A program made the translations under genes and the position numbers. The notes under the pieces were generated by a model. It did no database searches, had not been told where the DNA came from, and worked only from the letters and a program-made list of their open reading frames with translations. 64,000 nt of DNA from Hyphomicrobiales bacterium (GTDB lineage: Bacteria > Pseudomonadota > Alphaproteobacteria > Rhizobiales > Xanthobacteraceae), in NCBI GenBank assembly GCA_016185205.1, contig JACPOA010000019.1, forward strand, positions 62,001 to 126,000, given 5' to 3'. Shown in pieces: positions 32,601 to 41,627 of the stretch. The first letter of the stretch is position 1. Every line of letters begins with the position of its first letter.

Positions 32601-32829
32601 GACCTCGCTGTCGTTCATCTTCGGCGTGGCGCCGCTGGTGTGGGCGGTCGGCGCCGGCGCCGAGCTACGCCAGACCCTCGGCACCGCGGTGTTCTCCGGC
32701 ATGATCGGCGTCACCGCGTTCGGGCTGATCTTCACGCCGGTGTTCTACGTGGTGTCGCGCTGGACCGCGCTGCGCCTCACAGCGCGCCGGCAGCAGGTGG
32801 AGCCGGTTAAAGCGTCTAAAAAGGGATAA
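29656..32829 (+). CDS. RND efflux permease (HAE1/AcrB-like)
   Basis: [78 protein letters not shown]; 1057 aa. Confidence 0.95.
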   Translation: [1057 protein letters not shown]

Positions 32830-35129
32830 TGATGAAATTCGGCTTCGGTCAGGCGCTCACGCGCAAGGAGGATGACGCGCTGCTGCGCGGCGCCGGCCGT
32901 TACGTGGCTGACGTGGCGCCGGACAAGACGCTGCACGCGGTCGTATTGCGTTCGCCGCATGCGCATGCCCGCTTCGCCATCCAGGATATCGAGCGCGTGC
33001 GCGCCATGAAGGGCGTCAAGCTGGTGCTCACCGGCGCCGACGTGGCCGAACTCGGCCCGCTGCCAACGCCGGGCGTGCTGCCCGACGTGGCGACCTTCGT
33101 GCCGCACTATCCGATCCTGGCGCGCGACGTGGTGCGCCATGTCGGCGACGCCATCGCTTTCGTGGTGGCCGATACGCTCGATGGCGCCAAGGACGGAGCC
33201 GAGGCGATCGCGGTCGACTGGCAGCCGCTGCCGTATGTGATCGGCGCCATGGCCGCGCTGGCGCCGGGCGCGCCGAAAGTCTGGCCGCAGCGGCCGGACA
33301 ACCTCGCCTTCGAGACCGAGGCCGGCGACGCCCGCGCCACCCGGCAGGCTTTCGCGCTGGCCGCCAAGACCGTCGAGCTGACGGTGATCAACCAGCGGCT
33401 GGTCACCAACTATCTCGACACCCGCGGGGTGATCGCCGAATTCGACGGCAAGCGCACCACGCTGACGCTCGGCAGCCAGGGCAGCCATATCATCCGCGAC
33501 ATCATCTGCGGCGCCGTGCTCAAGCGCCCGCTCGACACCATGCGGGTGGTGACGCCCGATGTCGGCGGCGGCTTCGGCACCAAGCTGTTTCCGTTTCGCG
33601 AATACGCGCTGGCCGCGCTCGCGGCCGAGCGGCTGCGCCGGCCGGTGAAATGGATCTGCGACCGCAGCGAACATTTTCTCGCCGACAGCCACGGCCGCGA
33701 CAACATCTCGACCGCTCGGCTGGCGCTCGACGACAAGGGCAAATTCCTTGGCCTAGAGCTCGATATCGTCGCCGACATGGGCGCCTATCTGCACTGTTAT
33801 GCGCCGTATATTCCCTGGCTCGGCGTCGGCATGGCGACCGGCGCCTACGATATCCCGGCCGCTCACGTGCGGCTGCGCGCGCCCTTCACCAACACCGTGC
33901 CGGTCGATGCCTATCGTGGCGCCGGGCGGCCGGAGGCCTCCTATCTGATCGAGCGGGCGGTCGATGCGGCGGCGCGCGATCTCGGCATGGCGCCCGATGC
34001 GCTGCGCCGCAAGAACCTGATCAAGCCGAAGGCGCTGCCCTACACGACGCCGACCGGCAAAGTGTACGACTCCGGCGATTTCGCAGGTCACATGGCGCGT
34101 GCACAGGAGATCGCCGACTGGGACGGCTTCAACAAGCGCGCAACCCAATCCAAACGCGCCGGCAGACTGCGCGGCATCGGCATGGCCACCTATATCGAGG
34201 CCTGTGGCGCCAACGGCCCGGAAACCGCGCATGTGCGGCTCGAGCGCGACGGCACCGTTACCGTGTTGATCGGCTCGCAGTCGACTGGGCAGGGCCATGC
34301 CACCTCCTATGCGCAACTGGTGGCCGAACGGCTCGACCTGCCGCCGCAACGCGTGCGCGTAGTGCAGGGCGATACCGACCAGATTGCGACCGGCGCCGGC
34401 ACCGGCGGCTCCAGTTCGATTCCCGTGGGGGGCGTGTCGGTCGACCGCGCCAGCAAGACATTGGCCGAGCAGCTCAAGCAGCTCGCCGCCGACGCGCTCG
34501 AGGCCGCGGTCGGCGATATGGAAATCGCCAACGGGACAATTCGAGTCGCCGGCACCGACCGCGTCATCTCATTCGCCGACTTGGCCGCGCGCCCCGAGGC
34601 CACACCGGAGAAGCTCGCCGCCTCGAACGAATTCGCCACCGACAAGCCGACCTTTCCGAACGGCACGCACATTGCCGAAGTCGAGATCGATCCCGACACC
34701 GGCGTCACCACCATTCTGCGCTATGTCGTGGTCGACGATTTCGGCGCCACGCTCAACCCGCTGCTGCTGGCCGGCCAGGTGCATGGCGGTGCGGTGCAGG
34801 GCATCGGCCAGGCGCTGATGGAGGACACCGTGTTCGACGCCGGATCCGGACAACTTCTCAGCGCCAGCCTGATGGATTACGCGCTGCCGCGCGCGGCCGA
34901 CGCGCCGGACTTCGTGTTCGAGACCCGCAACGTGCCGTGCAAGACCAATCCGCTCGGCGTCAAGGGCGCGGGCGAGGCCGGCGCCATCGGCTCGTGCCCG
35001 GCGCTGATGAACGCCATCCTCGACGCGCTGTGGCGCAGCCATCGCATCCGCACTATCGACATGCCGGCGACCCCGCAGCGGGTCTGGGCCGCGATCGAGA
35101 AAACCCGCGCCGGCGGCGCGACTCGGTGA
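32829..35129 (+). CDS. Xanthine/CO dehydrogenase family molybdopterin-binding (large) subunit
   Basis: GQALTRKEDDALLRGAGRYVADV, DVGGGFGTKLFPFREY, YRGAGRPEASYLIERAVD, GQVHGGAVQGIGQALMED, KGAGEAGAIGSCPALMNAI. Start overlaps the RND stop (TAATG). Confidence 0.92.
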   Translation: MMKFGFGQALTRKEDDALLRGAGRYVADVAPDKTLHAVVLRSPHAHARFAIQDIERVRAMKGVKLVLTGADVAELGPLPTPGVLPDVATFVPHYPILARDVVRHVGDAIAFVVADTLDGAKDGAEAIAVDWQPLPYVIGAMAALAPGAPKVWPQRPDNLAFETEAGDARATRQAFALAAKTVELTVINQRLVTNYLDTRGVIAEFDGKRTTLTLGSQGSHIIRDIICGAVLKRPLDTMRVVTPDVGGGFGTKLFPFREYALAALAAERLRRPVKWICDRSEHFLADSHGRDNISTARLALDDKGKFLGLELDIVADMGAYLHCYAPYIPWLGVGMATGAYDIPAAHVRLRAPFTNTVPVDAYRGAGRPEASYLIERAVDAAARDLGMAPDALRRKNLIKPKALPYTTPTGKVYDSGDFAGHMARAQEIADWDGFNKRATQSKRAGRLRGIGMATYIEACGANGPETAHVRLERDGTVTVLIGSQSTGQGHATSYAQLVAERLDLPPQRVRVVQGDTDQIATGAGTGGSSSIPVGGVSVDRASKTLAEQLKQLAADALEAAVGDMEIANGTIRVAGTDRVISFADLAARPEATPEKLAASNEFATDKPTFPNGTHIAEVEIDPDTGVTTILRYVVVDDFGATLNPLLLAGQVHGGAVQGIGQALMEDTVFDAGSGQLLSASLMDYALPRAADAPDFVFETRNVPCKTNPLGVKGAGEAGAIGSCPALMNAILDALWRSHRIRTIDMPATPQRVWAAIEKTRAGGATR

Positions 35130-35569
35130 CGCTGCGCGCGGCGCTTACGGCGCTTGCCTTCGCTCTGAGCGCGAGCGCCGTCATGGCCCAGTTCGACGCG
35201 GCGACCACGCGCGCAAATCTGATGAAGCAGAGCGAGGCGCACACGGGCACGATCGTGCAGATGATGCGCGGGCAGCGGCCGTTCGACGCCGCCTTGGTCA
35301 ATGCCGCCTTCGCGCAATGGGCCGACACCGCGCAAAAATTGCCGGGCCTGTTCCTGGAGAATTCCAAGACCGGTGGCGGCAACCGGGCGTCGCCGAAGAT
35401 CTGGCTCAGCAAAAAGGATTTCGACCAGAAGGCCGCGGCTTTCGGCAAAGCCGTGGCCGACAATCGCGACCGGGCCAAAGTTTCGGTCAATGGTTTGCGG
35501 GCGGCGATCCCGGTTGTCGGGAAGGCCTGCGACAACTGCCACAAGGATTATCGCCTCGGCAAACAATAG
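35126..35569 (+). CDS. Class II (c556-type) cytochrome c
   Basis: Signal peptide ALTALAFALSASAVMAQ, C-terminal haem motif CDNCHKDYRL; GTG start overlaps upstream TGA. Buried in ORF-track frame 33650..35569. Confidence 0.85.
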   Translation: MTLRAALTALAFALSASAVMAQFDAATTRANLMKQSEAHTGTIVQMMRGQRPFDAALVNAAFAQWADTAQKLPGLFLENSKTGGGNRASPKIWLSKKDFDQKAAAFGKAVADNRDRAKVSVNGLRAAIPVVGKACDNCHKDYRLGKQ

Positions 35570-35627
35570 GACGTGCCTGCGTTTCGATTCATGTATGACA
35601 GGAGCCAGGGGTGCCCGGGGACCGTCG

Positions 35628-36530
35628 ATGATCAAGAGGCTGCTGTTTCTGGCCGTTCTGGGCTTCGCGGTGTTCTGGTTTCTGACCATTCCTGCCACGG
35701 TGCCGGAGAGCGCGCTCTCGGCCCACACGCCCGATCTCGCCAACGGCCGGGAGATGTTCCTGGCCGGCGGCTGCGCCTCCTGTCACGCGGTGCCCAAGCA
35801 GGACGACAAGACCCGGCTCGGCGGCGGGCTGGCGTTGAATTCACCGTTCGGCGCTTTCTACGCGCCCAATATTTCGTCCGATCCAAAGGATGGCATCGGC
35901 GCCTGGAGCGAAGCGCAGTTCATCAGCGCGCTGACCAAGGGCACCTCGCCGGAAGGCGAGCACTACTATCCGGCGTTTCCCTACACGTCCTATCAACGCA
36001 TGACGTTCGACGACCTGAGCGACCTGTTTGCCTATCTCAAGACGCTGCCGGCCGTGCAGGGCCGCGTGCGCGATCACGATCTGCCGTTTCCGTTCAATAT
36101 CCGGCGCACGCTCGGCATTTGGAAACGGCTGTTTCTCGACGGCGAGCCGTTCAAGCCCGACCCGTCGCAGCCGGCGCCATGGAATCGCGGCGCCTATCTG
36201 GTCAACGGCGTCGGCCACTGCGCCGAGTGCCACTCGCCGCGCAATGGTTTGGGCGCCATCGTCGCAGGCAAGCGCTTCACCGGCGGTCCCAGCCCGGACG
36301 GGCAGGGCGGCGTGCCCAATATCACCCAGTACAAGCTCAAGGACTGGTCGCAAGACGATATCGCCGGGACGCTGGCCGACGGCATGACGCCGGACGCCGA
36401 CCGGGTCGGCGGCAACATGGTCGAGGTGGTGCGCAACACCTCGCAACTGACCGCGGCCGACCGCGCGGCGATCGCCGCCTATATCAAATCGCTGCCGGCG
36501 CTCGAAGGCGTGGCGATGGGGAAGAAATAG
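35628..36530 (+). CDS. Di-haem cytochrome c
   Basis: MIKRLLFLAVLGFAVFWFL anchor; haem motifs CASCH and CAECH. Confidence 0.88.
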   Translation: MIKRLLFLAVLGFAVFWFLTIPATVPESALSAHTPDLANGREMFLAGGCASCHAVPKQDDKTRLGGGLALNSPFGAFYAPNISSDPKDGIGAWSEAQFISALTKGTSPEGEHYYPAFPYTSYQRMTFDDLSDLFAYLKTLPAVQGRVRDHDLPFPFNIRRTLGIWKRLFLDGEPFKPDPSQPAPWNRGAYLVNGVGHCAECHSPRNGLGAIVAGKRFTGGPSPDGQGGVPNITQYKLKDWSQDDIAGTLADGMTPDADRVGGNMVEVVRNTSQLTAADRAAIAAYIKSLPALEGVAMGKK

Positions 36531-36604
36531 CGCGCCGTCCGCTCATACGAGCGTTGCGCGCGAGTTGCGATGACAAGCCCGGCCATCGCGGCTATGAGTC
36601 TTGG

Positions 36605-37534
36605 ATGAATCTGTTCAAAGGCATTGGCTTCAAACTGATCTCGGCGCTGCTGTTCGCCGTGATGTCGGGGCTGGTGCGCCAGCTCGGCGACGTGGCGCCG
36701 GTCGGCCAGATGGTGTTCTTCCGCTCGGCCTTCGCGATCCTGCCGGTGGTGGTGATCTACGCGCTACGCGGCGAGCTGGGAACCGCGGTGCGCACCGGCC
36801 GGCCATTCGGCCAGCTCGGCCGCGGCCTGCTCAGCGTCGGCGGCATGTTCACCAATTTCTCCGCGCTGACGCGGCTGCCGCTGGCCGACGCCACCGCGAT
36901 CTCGTTTGCCTCGCCATTGATCACGGTGGCGCTGGCGGCGATCATCCTGAAAGAGCGCGTGCGTATCTATCGCTGGTCGGCGGTGCTGGTCGGCTTTGCC
37001 GGAGTGATCGTGATGCTGATCCCGCATTTCGACGTCGGTCACTACGCGGTGGCGGGCGCCGCGACCGCCGCGACCGTCGGCTCACTGTTTGCGCTGATTT
37101 CGGCCTTCTGCAACGCCGGCACGGTGATCCAGACCCGCAGGCTCACCCAGAGCGAGACCACCTCCTCGATCGTTTTCTATTTCTCGCTGGTCTGCGCCAT
37201 CGCCGGCGCGCTGACGCTGCCGTTCGCCTGGCACACGCCGACCGGTTCCGAACTGACCAAGCTGATCGCGCTCGGCATTCTCGGCGGCATCGCGCATATT
37301 TTTCTGACCGAAAGCTACCGCCACGCCGCCGCCTCGGTGGTGGCGCCGTTCGATTACACCTCGATGCTGTGGGCGCTGCTGCTCGGCTACTGGCTGTTCG
37401 GCGAACTGCCGGACGTGCTGGTCTATTTCGGCGGAGCCATCGTCGCCGGCGCCGGGCTATTCGTGATCTGGCGCGAGCGCGCGCTCGGCCTGCAGCGCCC
37501 GCGCGAGGCGGAAGGCCCGCCGCAGGCGGGGTGA
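36605..37534 (+). CDS. DMT family transporter (EamA-like)
   Basis: MNLFKGIGFKLISALLFAVMSGLVRQLG, about 10 TM segments with internal EamA repeats. Buried in ORF-track frame 35573..37534. Confidence 0.9.
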   Translation: MNLFKGIGFKLISALLFAVMSGLVRQLGDVAPVGQMVFFRSAFAILPVVVIYALRGELGTAVRTGRPFGQLGRGLLSVGGMFTNFSALTRLPLADATAISFASPLITVALAAIILKERVRIYRWSAVLVGFAGVIVMLIPHFDVGHYAVAGAATAATVGSLFALISAFCNAGTVIQTRRLTQSETTSSIVFYFSLVCAIAGALTLPFAWHTPTGSELTKLIALGILGGIAHIFLTESYRHAAASVVAPFDYTSMLWALLLGYWLFGELPDVLVYFGGAIVAGAGLFVIWRERALGLQRPREAEGPPQAG

Positions 37535-37537
37535 GAT

Positions 37538-37780
37538 TCAGGTTTGGAATGCCTTGAACGTAATGATCGTGTAAGTGTCCTTGATGCCGGGCAGGGTCTG
37601 CACCTTCTCATTGACGAAGTGCCCGATGTCGGTGCCGGCATCGACGTAGAATTTCACCAGCAGGTCGTAGTCGCCGGCGGTCGAGTAGATCTCGGAGGCG
37701 ATCTCGGCTTCGGCCAGCTCGTTGGCCACCTGATAGGCCTTGCCGAGCTCGCATTTGATCTGGACAAAGAAGGGGGTCAT
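37538..37780 (-). CDS. Stand-alone Lrp/AsnC ligand-binding domain protein
   Basis: MTPFFVQIKCELGKAYQVANELAEAEIASEIYSTAGDYDLLVKFYVDAGTDIGHFVNEKVQTLPGIKDTYTIITFKAF; no HTH. Confidence 0.85.
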   Translation of the reverse strand: MTPFFVQIKCELGKAYQVANELAEAEIASEIYSTAGDYDLLVKFYVDAGTDIGHFVNEKVQTLPGIKDTYTIITFKAFQT

Positions 37781-37873
37781 CGCGGCATCTCCGGTTGGTG
37801 GCAATCCAGCAAAATCACAGGCCTAAGGCAAGACGCTCTTGCCTTGGCCAGCGCTGCGGACTAGGTATGGCGC

Positions 37874-37969
37874 AGCAATCTCGTGGGGTGTCCGGCGCAT
37901 GCCGGACTGAGAGGCCATCGGGGCCAACCCAACGAACCTGATCCGGGTCATGCCGGCGGAGGGAGAAGA
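37874..37969 (+). promoter_or_regulatory. TPP riboswitch (THI element)
   Basis: tcgtGGGGTGtccggcgcatgccggaCTGAGAggcc..acccaacgaACCTGATCCGGGTCATGCCGGCGGAGGGAgaa directly upstream of thiM. Confidence 0.92.
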
Positions 37970-37970
37970 G

Positions 37971-38753
37971 ATGCGCAGTCCTGACGAATTTTCACCGCGC
38001 GCGCTGGCGTCCGCCGCCGCGGATATTCTGCAGCAACTGCGCGCGCGCGGCCCGCGCGTCCACTGCATCACCAATGCGGTGGCGCAGAATTTCACCGCCA
38101 ATGTGCTGCTGGCGCTGGGCTGCGTGCCGTCGATGACGCTGTCGGCCGGCGAGATCGGCGATTTCGTCGCCCATAGCGACGCGCTGCTGGTCAATCTCGG
38201 CACTTTCGACCGCGAACGCCGCGAGGCGACCGAGATCGCGGTCGACACCGCGCGCCGGGGCAAGGTGCCCTGGGTGCTCGATCCGGTGTTCGTCGACCGC
38301 AGCGCCCCGCGCGCGGGTTTTGCCCGCGTCTTGATCGGGCGCGGCCCCCACGTGCTGCGGCTCAATCGCGCCGAATTTTCCGCTTTGGCCGACAGCGCGG
38401 CGACGCCCGATGCGCTGGTCGCCTATGCCGGCGACAAGAACCTGACCGTCGGGCTCTCGGGCGAGACCGATTGGGTGGCCGACGGCGAGCGCTTCGCCAC
38501 CATCGCCAACGGCCATGCGCTGATGGCCAAGGTGACCGCCATGGGCTGCGCGGGCTCTGCCTTGGTCGCGGCCGCTCTCGCGGTCGAGCCTGACACTTGG
38601 AGCGCCACCGCCGCCGCGCTCATCATCGTCGGCGTCGCCGGCGAAGTCGCCGCCGCCCGCGCGGCCGGCCCGGGCAGCTTCGCGGTCGCCATCGTGGATG
38701 CGCTCTATAACCTCGATGGGCCGACGCTCATCGCGCACGCGAAGGTAACTTGA
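37971..38753 (+). CDS. thiM: Hydroxyethylthiazole kinase
   Basis: VHCITNAVAQNFTANVLLALGCVPSM, VAHSDALLVNLGT, MGCAGSALVAAALAVE. ORF-track start 37950 lies inside the riboswitch. Confidence 0.93.
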   Translation: MRSPDEFSPRALASAAADILQQLRARGPRVHCITNAVAQNFTANVLLALGCVPSMTLSAGEIGDFVAHSDALLVNLGTFDRERREATEIAVDTARRGKVPWVLDPVFVDRSAPRAGFARVLIGRGPHVLRLNRAEFSALADSAATPDALVAYAGDKNLTVGLSGETDWVADGERFATIANGHALMAKVTAMGCAGSALVAAALAVEPDTWSATAAALIIVGVAGEVAAARAAGPGSFAVAIVDALYNLDGPTLIAHAKVT

Positions 38754-39412
38754 TGAACGTCGATCTCCGCCTTTATGCCCTCATCGATCCCACCGTCGCC
38801 GGCGGCCGCACGCTCGCCGATCTGGCTGCGCGCATCGCCGACAGTGCGACGCTGGTGCAGCTGCGCGACAAGCGCGGCTCGACCCGCGTCATGCTGGAGG
38901 AGGCGCGCGCGCTCACCGCCGTGCTGGCGCCGCTCGATATTCCGCTCATCATCAACGATCGCGTCGACGTGGCGCTCGCCGCCGAAGCCGACGGCGTGCA
39001 TATCGGGCAGGACGACATGTCAGCGGCCGACGCGCGGCTGCTGCTCGGGCGCACCGCTATCATCGGGCAGACCGTCAAGACCGTGCAGCAGGCGCAAGAC
39101 GCGCAGATCGAGCATCTCGACTACGTGGCGATCGGCGGGGTGTACGGCACCACCTCGAAGGACAATACGGCGGTGCCGATCGGCCTTACCGGCCTGCGCG
39201 AGATCGTGCGCATCATCCGCGCGCGCAACGCCCAGTTTCCGATCTGCGCCATCGCCGGCATCAACGAGGGCAACGCGGCCGAGGTGATCGCGGCCGGCGC
39301 CGACGGCGTGGCGGTGATCTCGGCGCTGTCGCTGGCTGCCGATCCGGCCGCGGCGGCGCGAGCCTTGCGCGCCGTTATCGACGACGCGCTCAAGCGGCGA
39401 GGGCGCGCATGA
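38753..39412 (+). CDS. thiE: Thiamine phosphate synthase
   Basis: [73 protein letters not shown]. Confidence 0.93.
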   Translation: MNVDLRLYALIDPTVAGGRTLADLAARIADSATLVQLRDKRGSTRVMLEEARALTAVLAPLDIPLIINDRVDVALAAEADGVHIGQDDMSAADARLLLGRTAIIGQTVKTVQQAQDAQIEHLDYVAIGGVYGTTSKDNTAVPIGLTGLREIVRIIRARNAQFPICAIAGINEGNAAEVIAAGADGVAVISALSLAADPAAAARALRAVIDDALKRRGRA

Positions 39413-40215
39413 CCGCGATCGCCGTCACCATCGCCGGTTCGGATTCGAGCGGCGGCGCCGGCATCCAGGCCGATCTCAAGACCTTCGCTGCGCTCGGCGT
39501 TTATGGCGCCAGCGCGATTACGGCGCTGACCGCGCAGAATACCCGTGGCGTCAGCGCGATCTACGACGTGCCGGCCGATTTCATCGCCGCGCAGATCGAC
39601 GCGATCTTTTCCGATCTCGCGGTTGGCGCCGTCAAAATCGGGATGCTGTCGCAGACCGCCACCATCGAAGCGGTGGCAGAGAGGCTTGCCCACCATCGCG
39701 CCAGGAACATCGTGCTCGATCCGGTGATGGTGGCGACATCCGGCGACCGGCTGCTGGCGCGCGAGGCGATTGATGCGTTGAGCAATCTGCTGATCCCGCG
39801 CGCATTGATCGTGACGCCGAACTTGGCCGAAGCTGCCGCGCTCACCGGCGCCAATCTCGCGCGCAACGAGCGCGAGATGGAGACCCAGGCGCGCGAAATC
39901 TTGGCGCTTGGGCCACGCGCAGTTCTCATCAAAGGCGGGCATAGCGAGGGCGAGCAGGCGGTCGATCTGCTGATCGGCGAGGGCGAAGTGGTGCGGCTTA
40001 TCGCGCCGCGCATCGCCACAAAGAACACCCACGGCACCGGCTGCACGCTGTCGTCGGCCATCGCGGCGGGCCTGGCCAAGGGCCGCGATCTGATCGCCGC
40101 CGTGCAGGAGGCCAAGGCCTATGTCACCGCCGCCATCGCCGGCGCCGACCAGCTCACGGTCGGCCACGGCCACGGGCCGCTGCATCATTTTCACGGAATA
40201 TGGAGACAGTCATGA
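39409..40215 (+). CDS. thiD: Hydroxymethylpyrimidine/phosphomethylpyrimidine kinase
   Basis: [76 protein letters not shown]. Confidence 0.94.
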   Translation: MTAIAVTIAGSDSSGGAGIQADLKTFAALGVYGASAITALTAQNTRGVSAIYDVPADFIAAQIDAIFSDLAVGAVKIGMLSQTATIEAVAERLAHHRARNIVLDPVMVATSGDRLLAREAIDALSNLLIPRALIVTPNLAEAAALTGANLARNEREMETQAREILALGPRAVLIKGGHSEGEQAVDLLIGEGEVVRLIAPRIATKNTHGTGCTLSSAIAAGLAKGRDLIAAVQEAKAYVTAAIAGADQLTVGHGHGPLHHFHGIWRQS

Positions 40216-41282
40216 CCACGCGACGCAATTTCACCCTCGGCGCCGGCGCCGCCGCCGCCGGCCTCGTCGCCGCGCCGCAGATCGCCCGCGCGCAGACCGT
40301 GTCCTGGCGCATGGTGACGTCGTGGCCCAAGCGGCTGCCGGGTCCCGGCATGTCGGCCGAGCGCGTGGCGACACGCGTGCGCGCGCTGTCGGGCGGCAAG
40401 CTCGACATTTCCGTCCATGCCGCCGGCGAGCTAGTGCCGGCCTTCGAGGTGCTCGACGCGGTCGGCAACGGCGTCGCCGACATCGGCCACACCGCGTCGT
40501 TCTACTGGCAGGGCAAGATGCCGGCGGCGGCGTTCTTCACCACGGTGCCGTTCGGCCTGACGCCGGCCGAGCACGTGGCTTGGATCGAGGCCGGCGGCGG
40601 GCAGGCGCTGTGGGACGAGTTGTACGCGCCGTTCGGCGTGAAGCCGTTCATGGGCGGCAACACCGGCGTCTGCATGGGTGGCTGGTTCCGCCGCGAGGTC
40701 GCGAGCCTGGCCGATCTGCGCGGCCTCAAGCTGCGCTCGCTCGGTCTGGGCGGCGAAGTCTATCGCAGGCTGGGGGCGACGCCGCAGACCACGCCGCCGG
40801 CGGAAATCCTCATGAGCCTGCAATCGGGCGTGATCGACGGCGCCGAATTCGTCGGGCCCGGCACCGACATCGCGCTCGGGCTCTATCGGGTGGCGCCGTT
40901 CTACTACTATCCCGGCTTCAACAAGCCGAACGGCACCGGCGAATGCATCGTCGCGCTCAAATCCTGGAACGCGTTGCCGGCCGAGTTCAAGGCGATCGTC
41001 GCGCATGCCTGCGCCACGGAAGCGAACTACGCGCTGGCCGAGATGGAGCGGCTCAATGCGCAGGCGCTTGCCGCGCTCACCGGCGAACATCGCGTCAAGC
41101 TCGCGGCCTTCCCGGCCGATCTGGTGGCCGCCGCGCGCCAGCAGGCCGGCGACGTGCTCGGCGAGCTGTCCGCGCGCAACGCCATCAGCGGCAAGGTGCA
41201 CGCCTCCTACACGGCGTTCCGCGAGCGCAGCGTGCTTTGGTCGCGCGTGTCGATTGAGGCGGTGTTGAGGGCGAGGGGGTGA
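40212..41282 (+). CDS. TRAP transporter substrate-binding protein (DctP-like), Tat signal
   Basis: [28 protein letters not shown] (RR motif), LQSGVIDGAEFVGPGTDIALGLY, YYPGFNKPNG. No TRAP membrane subunits adjacent. Confidence 0.88.
   Translation: MTTRRNFTLGAGAAAAGLVAAPQIARAQTVSWRMVTSWPKRLPGPGMSAERVATRVRALSGGKLDISVHAAGELVPAFEVLDAVGNGVADIGHTASFYWQGKMPAAAFFTTVPFGLTPAEHVAWIEAGGGQALWDELYAPFGVKPFMGGNTGVCMGGWFRREVASLADLRGLKLRSLGLGGEVYRRLGATPQTTPPAEILMSLQSGVIDGAEFVGPGTDIALGLYRVAPFYYYPGFNKPNGTGECIVALKSWNALPAEFKAIVAHACATEANYALAEMERLNAQALAALTGEHRVKLAAFPADLVAAARQQAGDVLGELSARNAISGKVHASYTAFRERSVLWSRVSIEAVLRARG
41133..41279 (+). repeat. Copy A of a 147-bp direct repeat (native 3' end of the binding-protein gene)
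   Basis: Aligns without gaps to 42016-42162 (10 mismatches by eye, about 93%); its last part also matches 45883-45931. Confidence 0.92.
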
Positions 41283-41288
41283 GGCGGC

Positions 41289-41627
41289 TCATGTCGCGCC
41301 CGGATGCGCGATATAGGCGCAGACTTGAGCCACCGCGGCCGCGACGAGAGGTTCGGCGACGCGGCCAACGGTCTTGACGATCAAACTCGCATTTAGCGTG
41401 ACGATGCGATTGGTTCGAATCCAGCTCGCAACGGGCAGCGTTCCTCCGGTGACGTCAGCCGCCGTCATCGCCAGCGCGTGTTCGGACTGCGGACGGGAGG
41501 TCACGGGCAACGCGATGAAATCTCCGTAACTGTCGGCGGCGGTCAATGCCAGCACCGGCCGGCGCTTGGCGGCCGACAGGTCGGTGAACGGGAAGGGGAT
41601 GAGCAGCAGGTCGCCGCGCTCAGGCAT
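41289..41627 (-). CDS. PemK/MazF-like type II toxin
   Basis: MPERGDLLLIPFPFTDLSAAKRRPVLAL, FIALPVTSRPQ, SWIRTNRIVTLNASLIVKTVGRV. Confidence 0.88.
   Translation of the reverse strand: MPERGDLLLIPFPFTDLSAAKRRPVLALTAADSYGDFIALPVTSRPQSEHALAMTAADVTGGTLPVASWIRTNRIVTLNASLIVKTVGRVAEPLVAAAVAQVCAYIAHPGAT

Noticed and set aside
33650-37557. Very long Arg/Gly-rich plus-strand ORFs (33650..35569, 35573..37534, 36601..37557)
   Set aside because: The first two are real only in their 3' parts (cytochrome c, DMT transporter); the remaining parts are shadow frames of neighbouring genes.
40212-41282. Possible complete TRAP transporter operon
   Set aside because: No DctQ/DctM-like membrane subunits are adjacent; only the binding protein is supported.
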